This document shows positions 1 through 8,462 of a stretch of 32,572 bases of DNA, piece by piece. This DNA is from JBNKEI01 sp050288705 (GTDB lineage Bacteria; Myxococcota; Myxococcia; Myxococcales; UBA5297). Made by a program: the position numbers and the translations under genes. The DNA lies in contig JBNKEI010000124.1 of assembly GCA_050288705.1 (NCBI GenBank), positions 1-32,572 on the forward strand. The letters are read 5' to 3'. The notes under the pieces are model-generated. The model was not told the DNA's origin, did no database searches, and was given only the letters and a program-made list of their open reading frames with translations. Position 1 is the stretch's first letter. Each line of letters opens with the position of its first letter.

Positions 1-997
1 CCTCAATCGCCGCCAAAACAGGTTTTTCGCTTGCCATGTAGGTGACAATCTTATGAGGAATAGTGATTCGGAAAAGCGGTTCGTTTTTCAAGTGAACTAG
101 CAAAACATCCGCAATAGAGTATATTCTATTCATGTCTTTGCCAGGAAATCGACCGGTAAAGACGATGTTCGTTAGAGAGCGCGATTTGGCCATTTTAGTC
201 AACCTTGGCAAATCTACTCCATCTCCTACGACGAGAAAACGTATCCGTTCGAAATGTTTAAGCCTGTCTGCAACATCCAGCAACACCTCAAGTCCCTGCG
301 CCAACCCGATGGTTCCTGCATAGACTATTGTGAATTTGTCGTCACACTCGAATTTCTTTGAAAATTCTGAATCCCTATCAACAGGCTTGTAGAATTCTGA
401 ATTCACCCAATTGTGAATCACATGTATCTTCTCCTCCGGAACTCCTTTTTGGATCAGATTTTCTTTAAATCCTCGAGAAATAACTCTTATCGCGGAAGCT
501 TTTTTGTAAGTCCAATCACAGTAACGGCCCACCAACCACAGCAACATTTTTGATTTCAACATTTTTGTAGCAGCCAATGTCTCAGGCCACATATCTTGCA
601 CTTCATAAGTAAATGGAACATTCCACAACTTCGAAAGGAACCAAGCAGGAATACAGGCCGTTGGTAGCTGAATGACATGGATAATATCTGGCTTATCCAT
701 ATAGAAAGGTCCAAGAACAGATGATGAAAGAGTGAAAGATAAAAAATTGGCGATACGTTTTAATGCAGACAGTCCATGATCTGGATAGATAGGTACTCTA
801 GTAATTGGAACGCCCCCTATGACTTCTTTCATTCTTATAGTTATTTTGTACCCTGGATACAGCTCACCTGAGGGCCAGTTGGGAAACCCGGTTAGTATTT
901 CTACATCGTGCCCTTGTGCCTGAAGAGTCTCAGCCATATCAGACAAGAGCTCCATAGGCTCCGGTGGATACCATTGTGAGAGAATCAATATTTTCAA
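1..997 (-). CDS. Glycosyltransferase family 4, WbuB-type (3' end beyond the window)
   Basis: An open frame of 332 codons runs on the minus strand from a TTG start at 997 to the left edge, so the C-terminus is missing. An AGGAAGAAGG-type ribosome site lies 7 nt before the TTG, and no ATG in this frame gives a full N-terminus. The protein begins KILILSQWYPPEP, the usual start of WbuB/WcaI-like GT-B enzymes. It then shows EVQDMWPETL, a VISRGFKENL helix, KIHVIHNWVN, and near the edge IPHKIVTYMASEKPVLA, the C-domain donor-site region. WbuB enzymes are associated with adding L-FucNAc to lipid-linked oligosaccharide at the inner membrane, which fits the wbjBCD genes in this locus. The sugar specificity is inferred. 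It is transcribed leftwards, away from the rest of the locus. Confidence 0.85.
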   Translation of the reverse strand, partial: MKILILSQWYPPEPMELLSDMAETLQAQGHDVEILTGFPNWPSGELYPGYKITIRMKEVIGGVPITRVPIYPDHGLSALKRIANFLSFTLSSSVLGPFYMDKPDIIHVIQLPTACIPAWFLSKLWNVPFTYEVQDMWPETLAATKMLKSKMLLWLVGRYCDWTYKKASAIRVISRGFKENLIQKGVPEEKIHVIHNWVNSEFYKPVDRDSEFSKKFECDDKFTIVYAGTIGLAQGLEVLLDVADRLKHFERIRFLVVGDGVDLPRLTKMAKSRSLTNIVFTGRFPGKDMNRIYSIADVLLVHLKNEPLFRITIPHKIVTYMASEKPVLAAIE

Positions 998-1158
998 TTC
1001 ATTACCTTCTTCCTGTTCCCAATTTAACGAAATCACATACATCGCAATCGTCATTCAAAAGCTTTGTTTGTATTTCCAAACCCAGCATAACTGGACTTGC
1101 CATTGATGCGACGATAGATGACGAGAGTAGACTGAAGGTTGACCATTGGGTTTGCTAT

Positions 1159-1346
1159 ACAAGTCGTTGTTTGGAAGATCAAGCCAGAACCCCAATTTTC
1201 GAATTAAACTAAGGCAGAAAGTTGAGTTAAAGACAATTGTTGCACGAAGGGTATTTTTGCTTAGGATTTTTGCCTAAGAGTGAGCTACCAATATCAACGT
1301 GCAATATTTTTCTGAAATTTGAGGGTTCACTACATGCCGAGTCAAA
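1159..1346 (+). repeat. Leader repeat, copy 1 (direct repeat of 3586-3773)
   Basis: This 188-bp stretch matches 3586-3773 at a constant offset of 2427 bp with about 16 mismatches and no net indel (about 91 % identity by eye). It holds the last codons of a broken upstream gene (1159-1212, ending in FELN and a stop), about 120 bp of non-coding leader, and the start codon ATGCCGAGT at 1334. After that codon the two copies diverge into unrelated coding sequence. A 6-bp stem (CTTAGG/CCTAAG, 1260-1278) is perfect here but broken in copy 2, so it is probably not functional. Confidence 0.9.
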
Positions 1347-1823
1347 AATACCAAATTTGCACTAACTACATAATGATTGACACGACTGACTCGAAAATCA
1401 TATTTGGCGAAAAGGAAGTCTGTGAATATTGTAACAATTATTACAGCAATATCGTTCCGGTCTGGAATAGGAATGAGCGAGGGGGAAAGAAAATTTGGGA
1501 AGTCACTGAAAAAATCCAGATAGATGGTGGAGACAAGGATCACGACTGTCTCAGTGGTGGAGTGGGTAGTTCCTTCTTTACCTTTGTGGCAAAGAACAAA
1601 GTTAAATACATTTTGACAGAGGCTAACTACTACTCGGAATACGTTAGAGAACCGTTGGCATGGCATTATCATTCGTCGGATTTGCGTCAGTTGAAAGATA
1701 TACACAAGCGCTTCGGGATGCAATCCTTGGGGGGCTTTCCACTGGCCGGTATTTCTAGGGTCAGAATATATTACCGCTTTATCAAAGGGGTGCGTGTTGT
1801 TAAACCGTTGAATTATGTTCCTT
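1334..1823 (+). pseudogene. N-acetyl sugar amidotransferase (WbpG/PseA-like), internally deleted remnant
   Basis: The reading frame from ATG 1334 starts like WbpG-type amidotransferases, which amidate sugars such as 2,3-diacetamido-uronic acids in O-antigen precursors using a PP-loop ATPase fold. Visible family pieces are ICTNYIM, DTTDSKIIF, VCEYCNNYYSNI, KDHDCLSGGV and, directly after, ILTEANYYSEYVREPLAWHYH and DLRQLKDIHKRFG, which belong to the later part of the family. About 165 residues are present before similarity stops, against about 370 in intact members. The middle is missing. The ATP-binding SGGVDSS motif reads SGGVGSS, and the first Cys pair is incomplete (CTNY). At about 1823 the frame runs into an out-of-frame copy of a glycosyltransferase tail. 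The frame stays open to 1975, but the product should be inactive. Confidence 0.75.
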
Positions 1824-1955
1824 ACTGCTGTCTAAATTATCTCGTGTCGCCAGATTGCGATATGAAAAGTATCACCATAAAGAAAATCAAATCAGATTAC
1901 TTCGAGATCAGATCATGGAAATTATGTCTATCTGAAATATTGTTCGGTATTGTTG
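1824..1955 (+). repeat. Copy of the glycosyltransferase 3' end; left arm of a 132-bp inverted repeat
   Basis: This segment is the reverse complement of 5431-5562 with about 16 mismatches (about 88 % identity) and equal length. Read in the glycosyltransferase frame it gives LSRVARLRYEK, then QIRLLRDQIMEIM and a stop at 1937-1939. The intact gene has LSRAARLRYEE and QIRLLRDQIMRVMLT. It is therefore the 3' end of a second copy of the gene at 5451-6764, in opposite orientation. It lies 26 bp before the polymerase gene at 1982, which suggests that the glycosyltransferase once sat directly upstream of that polymerase. Confidence 0.9.
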
Positions 1956-1981
1956 CAAAACTATGCGATATGTAAAACTAT

Positions 1982-3262
1982 GTGTGTCTAACGAAAGCTG
2001 GAGCTTACACGAATACAACGCCCATGAACGTCCTGAAAATGGTCCGCTTTTTTTACATCATTTACACTACCTATGCGCTGTTGCTAGTAGGCACGACCAC
2101 TATAAATTTTTTTCAGATACTGCTTTCTGTGTTCCTTATGTGGATAAACTACCTGATGTTCCGTCAGGGTTATGGTCAGACTCGAGTCCATTCCACACCG
2201 ATGACCATTGTTGTTAATACAAGTCTGGGGTGGTTGGGACGACGCAGTCGCAGTACATTGTTTGTGCTTGCAGTATTGTCCATTATTTTTTCTATTCTCG
2301 CGGTCAATTACTATACCGGTCAAACTCCAATCAGTGCCATCCAGAACGTTAGACAACATACTTCGCTGTATCACGAATATCAGGTTTTTTTTAAAGAACA
2401 TCAAATGCAAATTTTTACTCTGAAAAAGATGCCTTATATCCTCATGTTGTTTTATGTGAAACTGATGACATTCTACAGCTATGTAACTTTTCTCGTTTCT
2501 GCACATAAAACAACGCTATTTGTCCGATTATATCTGGTTATTATTACGTCTTCAAGTGCCTATATCGGTCTTTCGAGGGGAACTAATTCTGAATTCTTTG
2601 AATTGGTGATGATCATTATTTTCTGTCTTCTGTCGAATCAGCGAAAGGGATTTGCTGTTTCAATGAAGCAAATATTGACCATCGGTGCGCTGTTGAGCCT
2701 GATGATTTACATTTTTTACGCGGTAGTCGGATTACGGGGTGTAACGTTCGATGATTTTCGAGAGCCCTACGATCCTCACGGAATTCTGCCGACTCTATCT
2801 TCGTCTCTGACCTATGTGGTAATGATGCTGTATAGCTATTTCGGTTTTGGTTTTTTCTATATTTCTACCTACATTTCCGAGGTCTGGTTTTCGTCGATGG
2901 AACACTTCGTTGCTGGGCTGGTCCCTTACGGCCATGTTGCTATTGAGGGTGTATCAGTAACCCAGAGAATGACCAAATTGGCGGATGTCGGCGTTAAATG
3001 GCATCCAGATACTGCCAGGATGATCGATTATTTTGGATACCTTGGTTTGCTTGTTTTTTGCTACCTATTGGGAAGATTCGGTCGACGAATAAAAAAATCG
3101 CAGGATCGACCGGTCGATCGATTGGGTGGATTTCTAATACTGATGCAGATGATGTCTTTTCCTGTCGGCCAATTCATTTCGACGTCGAGCGCCAGTAAAT
3201 TGATTTCGCTACTTGTTCTGGTGTATTACGTGCGTGAAATGGTTTTGCCGAAAAAAAATTAA
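1982..3262 (+). CDS. O-antigen polymerase-like integral membrane protein (Wzy 1)
   Basis: A 426-aa, strongly hydrophobic protein with about ten membrane segments and few charged loops. The central SRGTNSEFFELVMIIIF, where a short Arg-rich loop precedes a membrane helix, and a large periplasmic loop between about residues 245 and 330 fit oligosaccharide repeat-unit polymerases (Wzy). These join lipid-linked O-units on the periplasmic face of the inner membrane. Wzy proteins share little sequence, so the call rests on topology and locus. No clear ribosome site precedes ATG 1982. Starts at 2024 or 2039 would remove only a hydrophilic stretch and are plausible. A degenerate copy of its 3' part lies at 8463-8613, next to wbjB. 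Confidence 0.7.
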   Translation: MCLTKAGAYTNTTPMNVLKMVRFFYIIYTTYALLLVGTTTINFFQILLSVFLMWINYLMFRQGYGQTRVHSTPMTIVVNTSLGWLGRRSRSTLFVLAVLSIIFSILAVNYYTGQTPISAIQNVRQHTSLYHEYQVFFKEHQMQIFTLKKMPYILMLFYVKLMTFYSYVTFLVSAHKTTLFVRLYLVIITSSSAYIGLSRGTNSEFFELVMIIIFCLLSNQRKGFAVSMKQILTIGALLSLMIYIFYAVVGLRGVTFDDFREPYDPHGILPTLSSSLTYVVMMLYSYFGFGFFYISTYISEVWFSSMEHFVAGLVPYGHVAIEGVSVTQRMTKLADVGVKWHPDTARMIDYFGYLGLLVFCYLLGRFGRRIKKSQDRPVDRLGGFLILMQMMSFPVGQFISTSSASKLISLLVLVYYVREMVLPKKN

Positions 3263-3465
3263 CGACGCCTGACACGCATTGCAGATCACGGAATAGGAAG
3301 CACTGTTGCGTAAATTCCTGAGTTTATTTAGATAGACTTGTAAGTTCCACTTAGGAAATTTTTTCGACAATTTAAGGTATCTGTTTTACAAACCACGTGC
3401 TGACAAGGGAAATTCAGAGTGCTAGAAATCGCGCATGAAAAAAACACGAGCACAATGGATAGAGC

Positions 3466-3639
3466 TTGTTCGGCTGGCTGCTAATATTTTCAGACAGCTT
3501 CTTTGGGGTTGCTCGATTCTCATTGCCTATCGAAATAGCACCCCTGCTTATTCTCGTCACCACGGGGTTCGTTGGACAGATACTTACAAGTCGTCATTTG
3601 GAAGATCAAGCCGGAACCACAATTTTAGAATTAAACTAA
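3466..3639 (+). pseudogene. YhhN-like (lysoplasmalogenase family) C-terminal remnant
   Basis: The frame 3466-3639 reads LFGWLLIFSDSFFGVARF, then LLILVTTGFVGQILTSRHLE, and ends in ILELN and a stop. The order of small hydrophobic segment, SDS, RF, and a second hydrophobic segment with T...Q.L matches the last two helices of YhhN-type membrane proteins. An in-frame stop (3460-3462) lies just before it and no start codon is near, so only a gene tail is left. Its last 18 codons are within the leader repeat. The other copy of that repeat (1159-1212) keeps the same tail with changes. The family assignment is by eye and moderate. Confidence 0.45.
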
Positions 3640-3773
3640 GTCAGAAAGTTGAGTTAAGGACAATTGTTGCACGAAGGGTATTTTTGCTTAGGATTTTTGC
3701 TCAGAGATGAGCTACCAATATCAACGTGCAATATTTTTTTGAAATTTGAGGGTTCACTATATGCCGAGTAAAA
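3586..3773 (+). repeat. Leader repeat, copy 2 (direct repeat of 1159-1346)
   Basis: Second copy of the 188-bp repeat described at 1159-1346. Again it carries the end of the YhhN-like frame (stop at 3637-3639), the same non-coding leader, and ATGCCGAGT, here at 3761. The two copies are in the same direction about 2.4 kb apart, so recombination between them would delete or duplicate the segment that holds the WbpG remnant, the glycosyltransferase tail and the first polymerase. Confidence 0.9.
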
Positions 3774-4132
3774 AAATTTTGAATATATGTTCCGTCCACG
3801 AGGAAGCGGTGAAACTAATCGTGCTGGACATTTATGCTACCCTCAACAGAGTGAATAGACTACCGCTTAAAGTCAGAGTGCGGTGGAGGGACGTCGTCCC
3901 TACTTTTTGGTGTTTATTTTTGATATCGCGAATAAGAGGGGAAATGTTCAACACCGATAAGTCAACCAATGAAAATCTAGTGCCTAGCAATTCAGTAGCA
4001 ACAATTGAGAATGAGCTGCCAATTTTTTACCACATTAATTCCGGAAGATTATCCAAGGCGAAAGCAATTAAGGAAATAGTCGAGCCACGGGTACTTTACG
4101 GCTGGATTTCAGTAACCCACATTACTAACTAA
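3761..4132 (+). pseudogene. Unassigned reading frame after the leader repeat, probably degenerate
   Basis: The frame from ATG 3761 encodes 123 aa. Its start, KKILNICSVHEEAVKLIV, resembles the first beta-strand and helix of GT-B glycosyltransferases, but similarity I can recognise stops there. The rest lacks any motif I know and has a patchy composition. Because it follows a duplicated leader and lies in a stretch full of gene fragments, I think it is a truncated or scrambled gene. A genuine small gene cannot be excluded. Confidence 0.3.
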
Positions 4133-4160
4133 TTGTTTTCATGCTAGAAAATCGGCTACC

Positions 4161-5423
4161 ATGAACATAAAAAACAAATTTCCGAGTTTGGTGGCGATAG
4201 ATTTATTGATGCTTCCATATATCGGTATTGGCTATGTCACTTATTCTATGCCCATAGTCTTTTGTTGGTTTGTGTGCAACTTGCGTGGTTGTTATAAAAA
4301 AACCGATTTCGCCCTATCTTTCGTATTTGTTCTTTTTGCAGCCATATCCTTGTTGTTATCTTTTATTCTATTGCCACAGTACGTCTTTTTTAAAGATGGT
4401 CACCTTAATATATGGCGCAACAATTTTGTAAATTTTGGTCTAATTGTAATTTTTGTAGTCTATTATATTTACTTTAAATATAATCCGACGGTATCTCTTT
4501 TGTCAATCTTAAAAATCTTTAAATATTACCTACTGTTAAATTTAGCTTTAGTGATAATATTCATTTATGATTATGTGTTATTTTTTAATTTAAGGGATGC
4601 CTGGTCTGCTGGCTCGAACATAATAATTCGTGAGCAGTTTTCAACTATAACCAGGTATACAGGAATAATCAGCGATCCAAACAATTTAGCTGTCGGGATT
4701 GTTGCCATTCTTGGTTTTATAACGTTTTCAGGACATCTTACTTTGCGGAAGATGTTTTTTTATTTTCCACTGGTCTTGTTGATAGTGACTGCATCGATGA
4801 GCAAAACTGGTTTTTTGGCATTCTTTGTACTAGTAATTGCTTGTCTCATATTTCGACAAGACAAAGCTTACTTTGTCTTTTTGTTGTTGCTCTCGACGCT
4901 TTCCGTCTTATACGTTTTATCTAGGGAAGATGTGATGGTCTTCAATTATGCTCTTGAGAGAATGGTTGGATTGAGCAACGAGACTAGAGTTAATAAGTTT
5001 GCATACTACTTAGATTCGGCCAATATTATTGATCATTTCGCGTGGGGAGAAGGGGGTACTGTTTTTATCAACGGAATATGGGACAAACCGCACATTGGCC
5101 ATTTCCACATGATATATAACTATGGCTTTATTGCTTATATTCTTTTTTTATATACATTTTTTAGATTTAGAATAAAAGAGCGACTGGTTGAATATGTACC
5201 AATATTCATTCTGCTTCTTGGTTTTTCAACAAATACCGGATTTATAGATTACCGGTTCACGGCTTTAAGTGCGTTATTGATTTCGCTCTATGCCAGATCA
5301 TCATCTGCCGACGGCAGAGCGACTTATAATTTGCACGCTCGGCATGCACATTCCGGCGCCAGAAATCTTCAAGGCGGTTCAAGGCAGTCAATTCACCTGG
5401 CAAACGAAAACGGTGGACAATAA
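4161..5423 (+). CDS. O-antigen polymerase/ligase-like membrane protein (Wzy 2), chimeric C-terminus
   Basis: A 420-aa protein with about ten to eleven membrane helices and a large loop near residues 255-320 containing ETRVNKFAYYLDS and WGEGGTVF. The motif ISDPNNLAVG after the central helices is common in O-antigen polymerases and ligases of the Wzy/WaaL superfamily. The coding sequence is clearly more AT-rich than its neighbours, which suggests separate acquisition. After ISLYAR (about 5294) the protein changes abruptly into about 45 polar residues rich in Ser, His, Gly and Asn, encoded by GC-richer DNA. This tail is not typical of the family and looks like read-through into unrelated sequence. 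Having two polymerase-like genes in one locus is unusual. Which one is active cannot be told from sequence. Confidence 0.7.
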   Translation: MNIKNKFPSLVAIDLLMLPYIGIGYVTYSMPIVFCWFVCNLRGCYKKTDFALSFVFVLFAAISLLLSFILLPQYVFFKDGHLNIWRNNFVNFGLIVIFVVYYIYFKYNPTVSLLSILKIFKYYLLLNLALVIIFIYDYVLFFNLRDAWSAGSNIIIREQFSTITRYTGIISDPNNLAVGIVAILGFITFSGHLTLRKMFFYFPLVLLIVTASMSKTGFLAFFVLVIACLIFRQDKAYFVFLLLLSTLSVLYVLSREDVMVFNYALERMVGLSNETRVNKFAYYLDSANIIDHFAWGEGGTVFINGIWDKPHIGHFHMIYNYGFIAYILFLYTFFRFRIKERLVEYVPIFILLLGFSTNTGFIDYRFTALSALLISLYARSSSADGRATYNLHARHAHSGARNLQGGSRQSIHLANENGGQ

Positions 5424-5430
5424 GCTTACA

Positions 5431-5562
5431 CAACAATACCGAACCGTATCTCAGGTCAACATAACTCTCATGATCTGATCTCGAAGTAATCTGATTTGCT
5501 TTTCTTTCTGGTGAGACTCTTCATATCGCAATCTGGCGGCACGAGACAATTCAGACAGCAGT
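5431..5562 (-). repeat. 3' end of the glycosyltransferase gene; right arm of a 132-bp inverted repeat
   Basis: Reverse-complement partner of 1824-1955. It covers the last 37 codons of the intact glycosyltransferase plus about 20 bp beyond its stop. The arms enclose 1956-5430, which contains both polymerase genes, the leader repeat copy 2 and the YhhN-like remnant. Inversion between the arms would place the first polymerase gene directly downstream of the glycosyltransferase, in the same direction. Confidence 0.9.
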
Positions 5563-6764
5563 TCCGACGAATTAACCAATGACGTCATGCATTCCAGAAG
5601 GTTCCGCTTATCGGTAACACATAACGCCGCTCCTTGGAGGTATTCCATAGAGGCTACCTCAGACGGACCGATAGCCAACACCGGTTTTCCGAGAGAAAGG
5701 TACTCGGAAATTTTTGTGGAAAAAGAGAGTCGGGTCGACTCAATGCATTTACGGTCAAAGGATTCCACATGCACTGGAATGTCACAGGCGTTAAGAACCT
5801 GACGCAACTCCATGGGATTAAGAGAACCGCCGTATTCGCTAGCACCATCAATACAGAGTTTTCTTCGTATCGCGGGTTCGGGAGTAACATACGAATAAAT
5901 TTTTAATAACAACTTTTTCTTGTTTTCTGCCTCATTAATGGTTCGAATACAGCCAGCCAGCAGGTGAAGCGTTTCGTAGCGTTTGAAATGCAATCCTCCG
6001 GCATATACTAATGTCAAAGGACCATCTTTTTTTTTAGCAGAAATAGATTCGCCCCTGAGAGATTCTGACATATTGACGGCAATGATACTGTCTTTGCCTA
6101 ACAAATCCCGATAAACATCCCGCATTCTGGCCGAAATCGTTATAAACAAATCAGCAGAACGGACAGCAACCTTCATCTTCTGAAAGATATCGTTTCGATG
6201 AATCCACCACATAGGGTTAAGTGTTCTTCTGGGAAGGATATAGTCGTCGGTAACATACACTATCAGTTTTGCATTGTACGTTGTCCGTATATGGTCTACT
6301 GCGCGATAGGCGAAACCGGAATCCCCAGCACAGAAAAAAACGACCTGCGGCGAAAACTGCCAAAGCCATTCGGACAATTGTTTGGTTTTCCATCTTCCGA
6401 TCTTCCAGGCCAACTCGCGGACGAGTCTCGCCGACTGAAAATTCCGGATGGTTTGATGGTACGAAATCGTTCGGTTTTCCGGATCTGCAATTGTCTTTCG
6501 GGATTGAATTCTACTACCGCACTGACGAGATCTATTAAAAACAGAACAGAGTACTTCCCGGTCGGTTATCCGAAAATAATTCTGTGCACGAGATCCACAA
6601 GGAACTTCTTCGCTGAAATATAACTGGGCTACATTTTCCGGTGAAAAGTCAGAAAAGAACGATGCCAGCGTCTTCCCGTTATTCCGCGTATCGCTAAACG
6701 CATTATTACAAACAATCAGAACCCTCGGTTCCTGCGAAGTGGACGAGATAGCAGATAACATCAT
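5451..6764 (-). CDS. Glycosyltransferase, GT-B fold (family 4-like)
   Basis: A 437-aa protein. The N-domain begins PRVLIVCNNAFS after about 12 residues and contains NNGKTLASFF, an early GKT loop seen in several O-antigen glycosyltransferases. The C-domain begins near LTLVYAGGLHFKRYETL. The donor-site region is FSTKISEYLSLGKPVLAIGP, a typical GT-B arrangement. It should add one sugar of the O-unit on the cytoplasmic side of the membrane; donor and linkage are unknown. Its ATG overlaps the stop of the flippase gene (ATGA at 6761-6764), so the two are translationally coupled on the minus strand. A fragment of a second copy of its 3' end lies at 1824-1939 in the other direction. Confidence 0.82.
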   Translation of the reverse strand: MMLSAISSTSQEPRVLIVCNNAFSDTRNNGKTLASFFSDFSPENVAQLYFSEEVPCGSRAQNYFRITDREVLCSVFNRSRQCGSRIQSRKTIADPENRTISYHQTIRNFQSARLVRELAWKIGRWKTKQLSEWLWQFSPQVVFFCAGDSGFAYRAVDHIRTTYNAKLIVYVTDDYILPRRTLNPMWWIHRNDIFQKMKVAVRSADLFITISARMRDVYRDLLGKDSIIAVNMSESLRGESISAKKKDGPLTLVYAGGLHFKRYETLHLLAGCIRTINEAENKKKLLLKIYSYVTPEPAIRRKLCIDGASEYGGSLNPMELRQVLNACDIPVHVESFDRKCIESTRLSFSTKISEYLSLGKPVLAIGPSEVASMEYLQGAALCVTDKRNLLECMTSLVNSSELLSELSRAARLRYEESHQKEKQIRLLRDQIMRVMLT

Positions 6765-8143
6765 CTTCGGACCACCAGCGTCAGTATCTTGTTCGGACTA
6801 GGGGGCATTAGAATGCTCCAAATGAAGTCTTTCAACGTGTCCTCCCCAATGCGCAACGATACCGACAGTACCGCTACAACCATCACCCCATCTATCAGAA
6901 CTAGCCCTAGAAGACCAAAATAGATGGACTGCCACAGCAGCAGAACTACACCAACCAGAAGGCCGACCAGCGATGCACCGAAGTACAATACCGTGAGCCG
7001 CTGATGGCGATTGATAGAAGCCGGTACGACGAAGCTAGTATTCCAGCTCGATCGTAGAAAGAGCAGGAACAGCAGAAACAGCATCATTGTCGAATCGTAT
7101 TCCAGTCGACCGCGGGTCCAGAATTCAAACAACCACCTTCCGGTGGTACTTAGCAAAACAATAATGGCCAGCCCGATCCACAAGGATGCTTGACAGGCCA
7201 GCCGATGAAGTCGCCGCAGCAACGGGATGTTTTGCTGTCCGAACGCCATGGACAGCTCGGGATAGACAGCTTGCTTTACAAGATCGTAAACTCGGATAGC
7301 GATGTTCGTCATGGTTCGAAGGGCCGTGTATGCTACCACGGCCGTCGGCGTGAGCGCGTGACTAATGGCTAGAACAAAACCCTGATCGGTCAGTGCTGTC
7401 CCAACGGGAAAGGCCATAAATGCTAGCGAAGGCGAGAGTAGTCGCTTCACCTCTGCGCCAGAGGCATCCGAAAAGCCTAGTCGAATCCACGGCGCCATTC
7501 TCCGCAGATCTACGAACATTAGCAATGCGGCGATCAGCCGGGCTCCCAGCATTACCATCGCGACGTGCACCTGTTCGCCGCCGGCGAGCAGGGTCGCGAT
7601 GGTTCCCAGAAAATCCAGCAGCACAAAGAGATTTACGAACAAAAGTCCTCGGTGATACCGGCCCTCGCACCGGTACGCAGCCAGAAACAGACCGATGAAG
7701 AAATACACCAGCACGCTTGCGACAAACAGCAGCATCACCCGCCGGATCGCTCCGTCGTCAATCCGGGTGACATTGAACCACTGTGCCAGCGGACACCACC
7801 ACAGTACGCTGAACACTAGGGCCAGAATTCCCAGCCCGATAACACAGAGTGACAACGCGCTACTTTGGTAGCTTCGCAGGGCCGCTGCCCTATTCCCACG
7901 GGCCACCGCCATGGTCATTTCGTTGGCCGAGGTTTGGGCGAAACCCAGATTGCCCATCTGGAAATAGACTAATAGCGTACTGAGCACTAGCCACTCGCCG
8001 TACAGATCTGCGTCCCATGTCGCCAGAAACAGTGGAATGTTGATCAACCGTATGACTGTTACGAGCGCGATCTCCGCCGACTTAGCTGCCGCGATCCGTA
8101 TAATTCGACCAGTAATACTGTCAGGGTTCATGGGCTGCAACAT
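6761..8143 (-). CDS. wzx: O-antigen flippase, Wzx family
   Basis: A 460-aa protein with about twelve membrane helices separated by short basic loops, the usual size and topology of Wzx in the MOP (multidrug/oligosaccharidyl-lipid/polysaccharide) exporter superfamily. Near the N-terminus ATWDADLYGEWLVL, followed by QMGNLGFAQTSANEM, resembles the start of polysaccharide flippases, and the central LLSPSLAFMAFPVGTALTDQG matches the seventh-helix region. It would move undecaprenyl-linked O-units across the inner membrane. It heads a two-gene unit with the glycosyltransferase. Starts at 8143 or at the fifth codon (8131) are both possible, and neither has a strong ribosome site. Confidence 0.85.
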   Translation of the reverse strand: MLQPMNPDSITGRIIRIAAAKSAEIALVTVIRLINIPLFLATWDADLYGEWLVLSTLLVYFQMGNLGFAQTSANEMTMAVARGNRAAALRSYQSSALSLCVIGLGILALVFSVLWWCPLAQWFNVTRIDDGAIRRVMLLFVASVLVYFFIGLFLAAYRCEGRYHRGLLFVNLFVLLDFLGTIATLLAGGEQVHVAMVMLGARLIAALLMFVDLRRMAPWIRLGFSDASGAEVKRLLSPSLAFMAFPVGTALTDQGFVLAISHALTPTAVVAYTALRTMTNIAIRVYDLVKQAVYPELSMAFGQQNIPLLRRLHRLACQASLWIGLAIIVLLSTTGRWLFEFWTRGRLEYDSTMMLFLLFLLFLRSSWNTSFVVPASINRHQRLTVLYFGASLVGLLVGVVLLLWQSIYFGLLGLVLIDGVMVVAVLSVSLRIGEDTLKDFIWSILMPPSPNKILTLVVRR

Positions 8144-8462
8144 TAGAGTTCCAAACGTTCGATATTGGTAATTATAGATCCAATTTTTGAGGCCAAGTAT
8201 TTTTGATTATTGTTGCAAGATATCGAACCGAAAATTTGCATATCAATCCGATTAGTCATAATCGCATCCAGGCAAGCATGCCGTTGCGCACCATTACCAT
8301 ATTATCCTTCCGGCCAAGTAGCTGTCGAAAAATCTTTAACAAAAAATTTTCTTATTTCTTCATATTTATGACAACTTCTATAAACACCCTTTCACCCCAC
8401 GAGCCTAGTTGACTAATAACGCAAAGTCTATATCGTAGCTATTTTATCGCGCTCTAATCATT
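8144..8462. other. AT-rich intergenic region between wzx and wbjB, no gene seen
   Basis: The 319 bp between the divergent wzx gene and the polymerase remnant are AT-rich and have no convincing coding frame. I looked for a JUMPstart/ops element, common before O-antigen operons, and found none. The promoters of the wzx unit and perhaps of wbjB should lie here, but I cannot name -35/-10 boxes with confidence. Confidence 0.5.

Noticed and set aside
964..1212. Plus-strand open frame over the start of the left-edge glycosyltransferase
   Set aside because: Most of it is antisense to the glycosyltransferase. Only its last 18 codons (1159-1212) mean something, as the relic of the YhhN-like tail in the leader repeat.
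1260..1278. Hairpin CTTAGG/CCTAAG in the leader repeat
   Set aside because: It is perfect in copy 1 but broken in copy 2 and has no T-run, so conserved function is unlikely.
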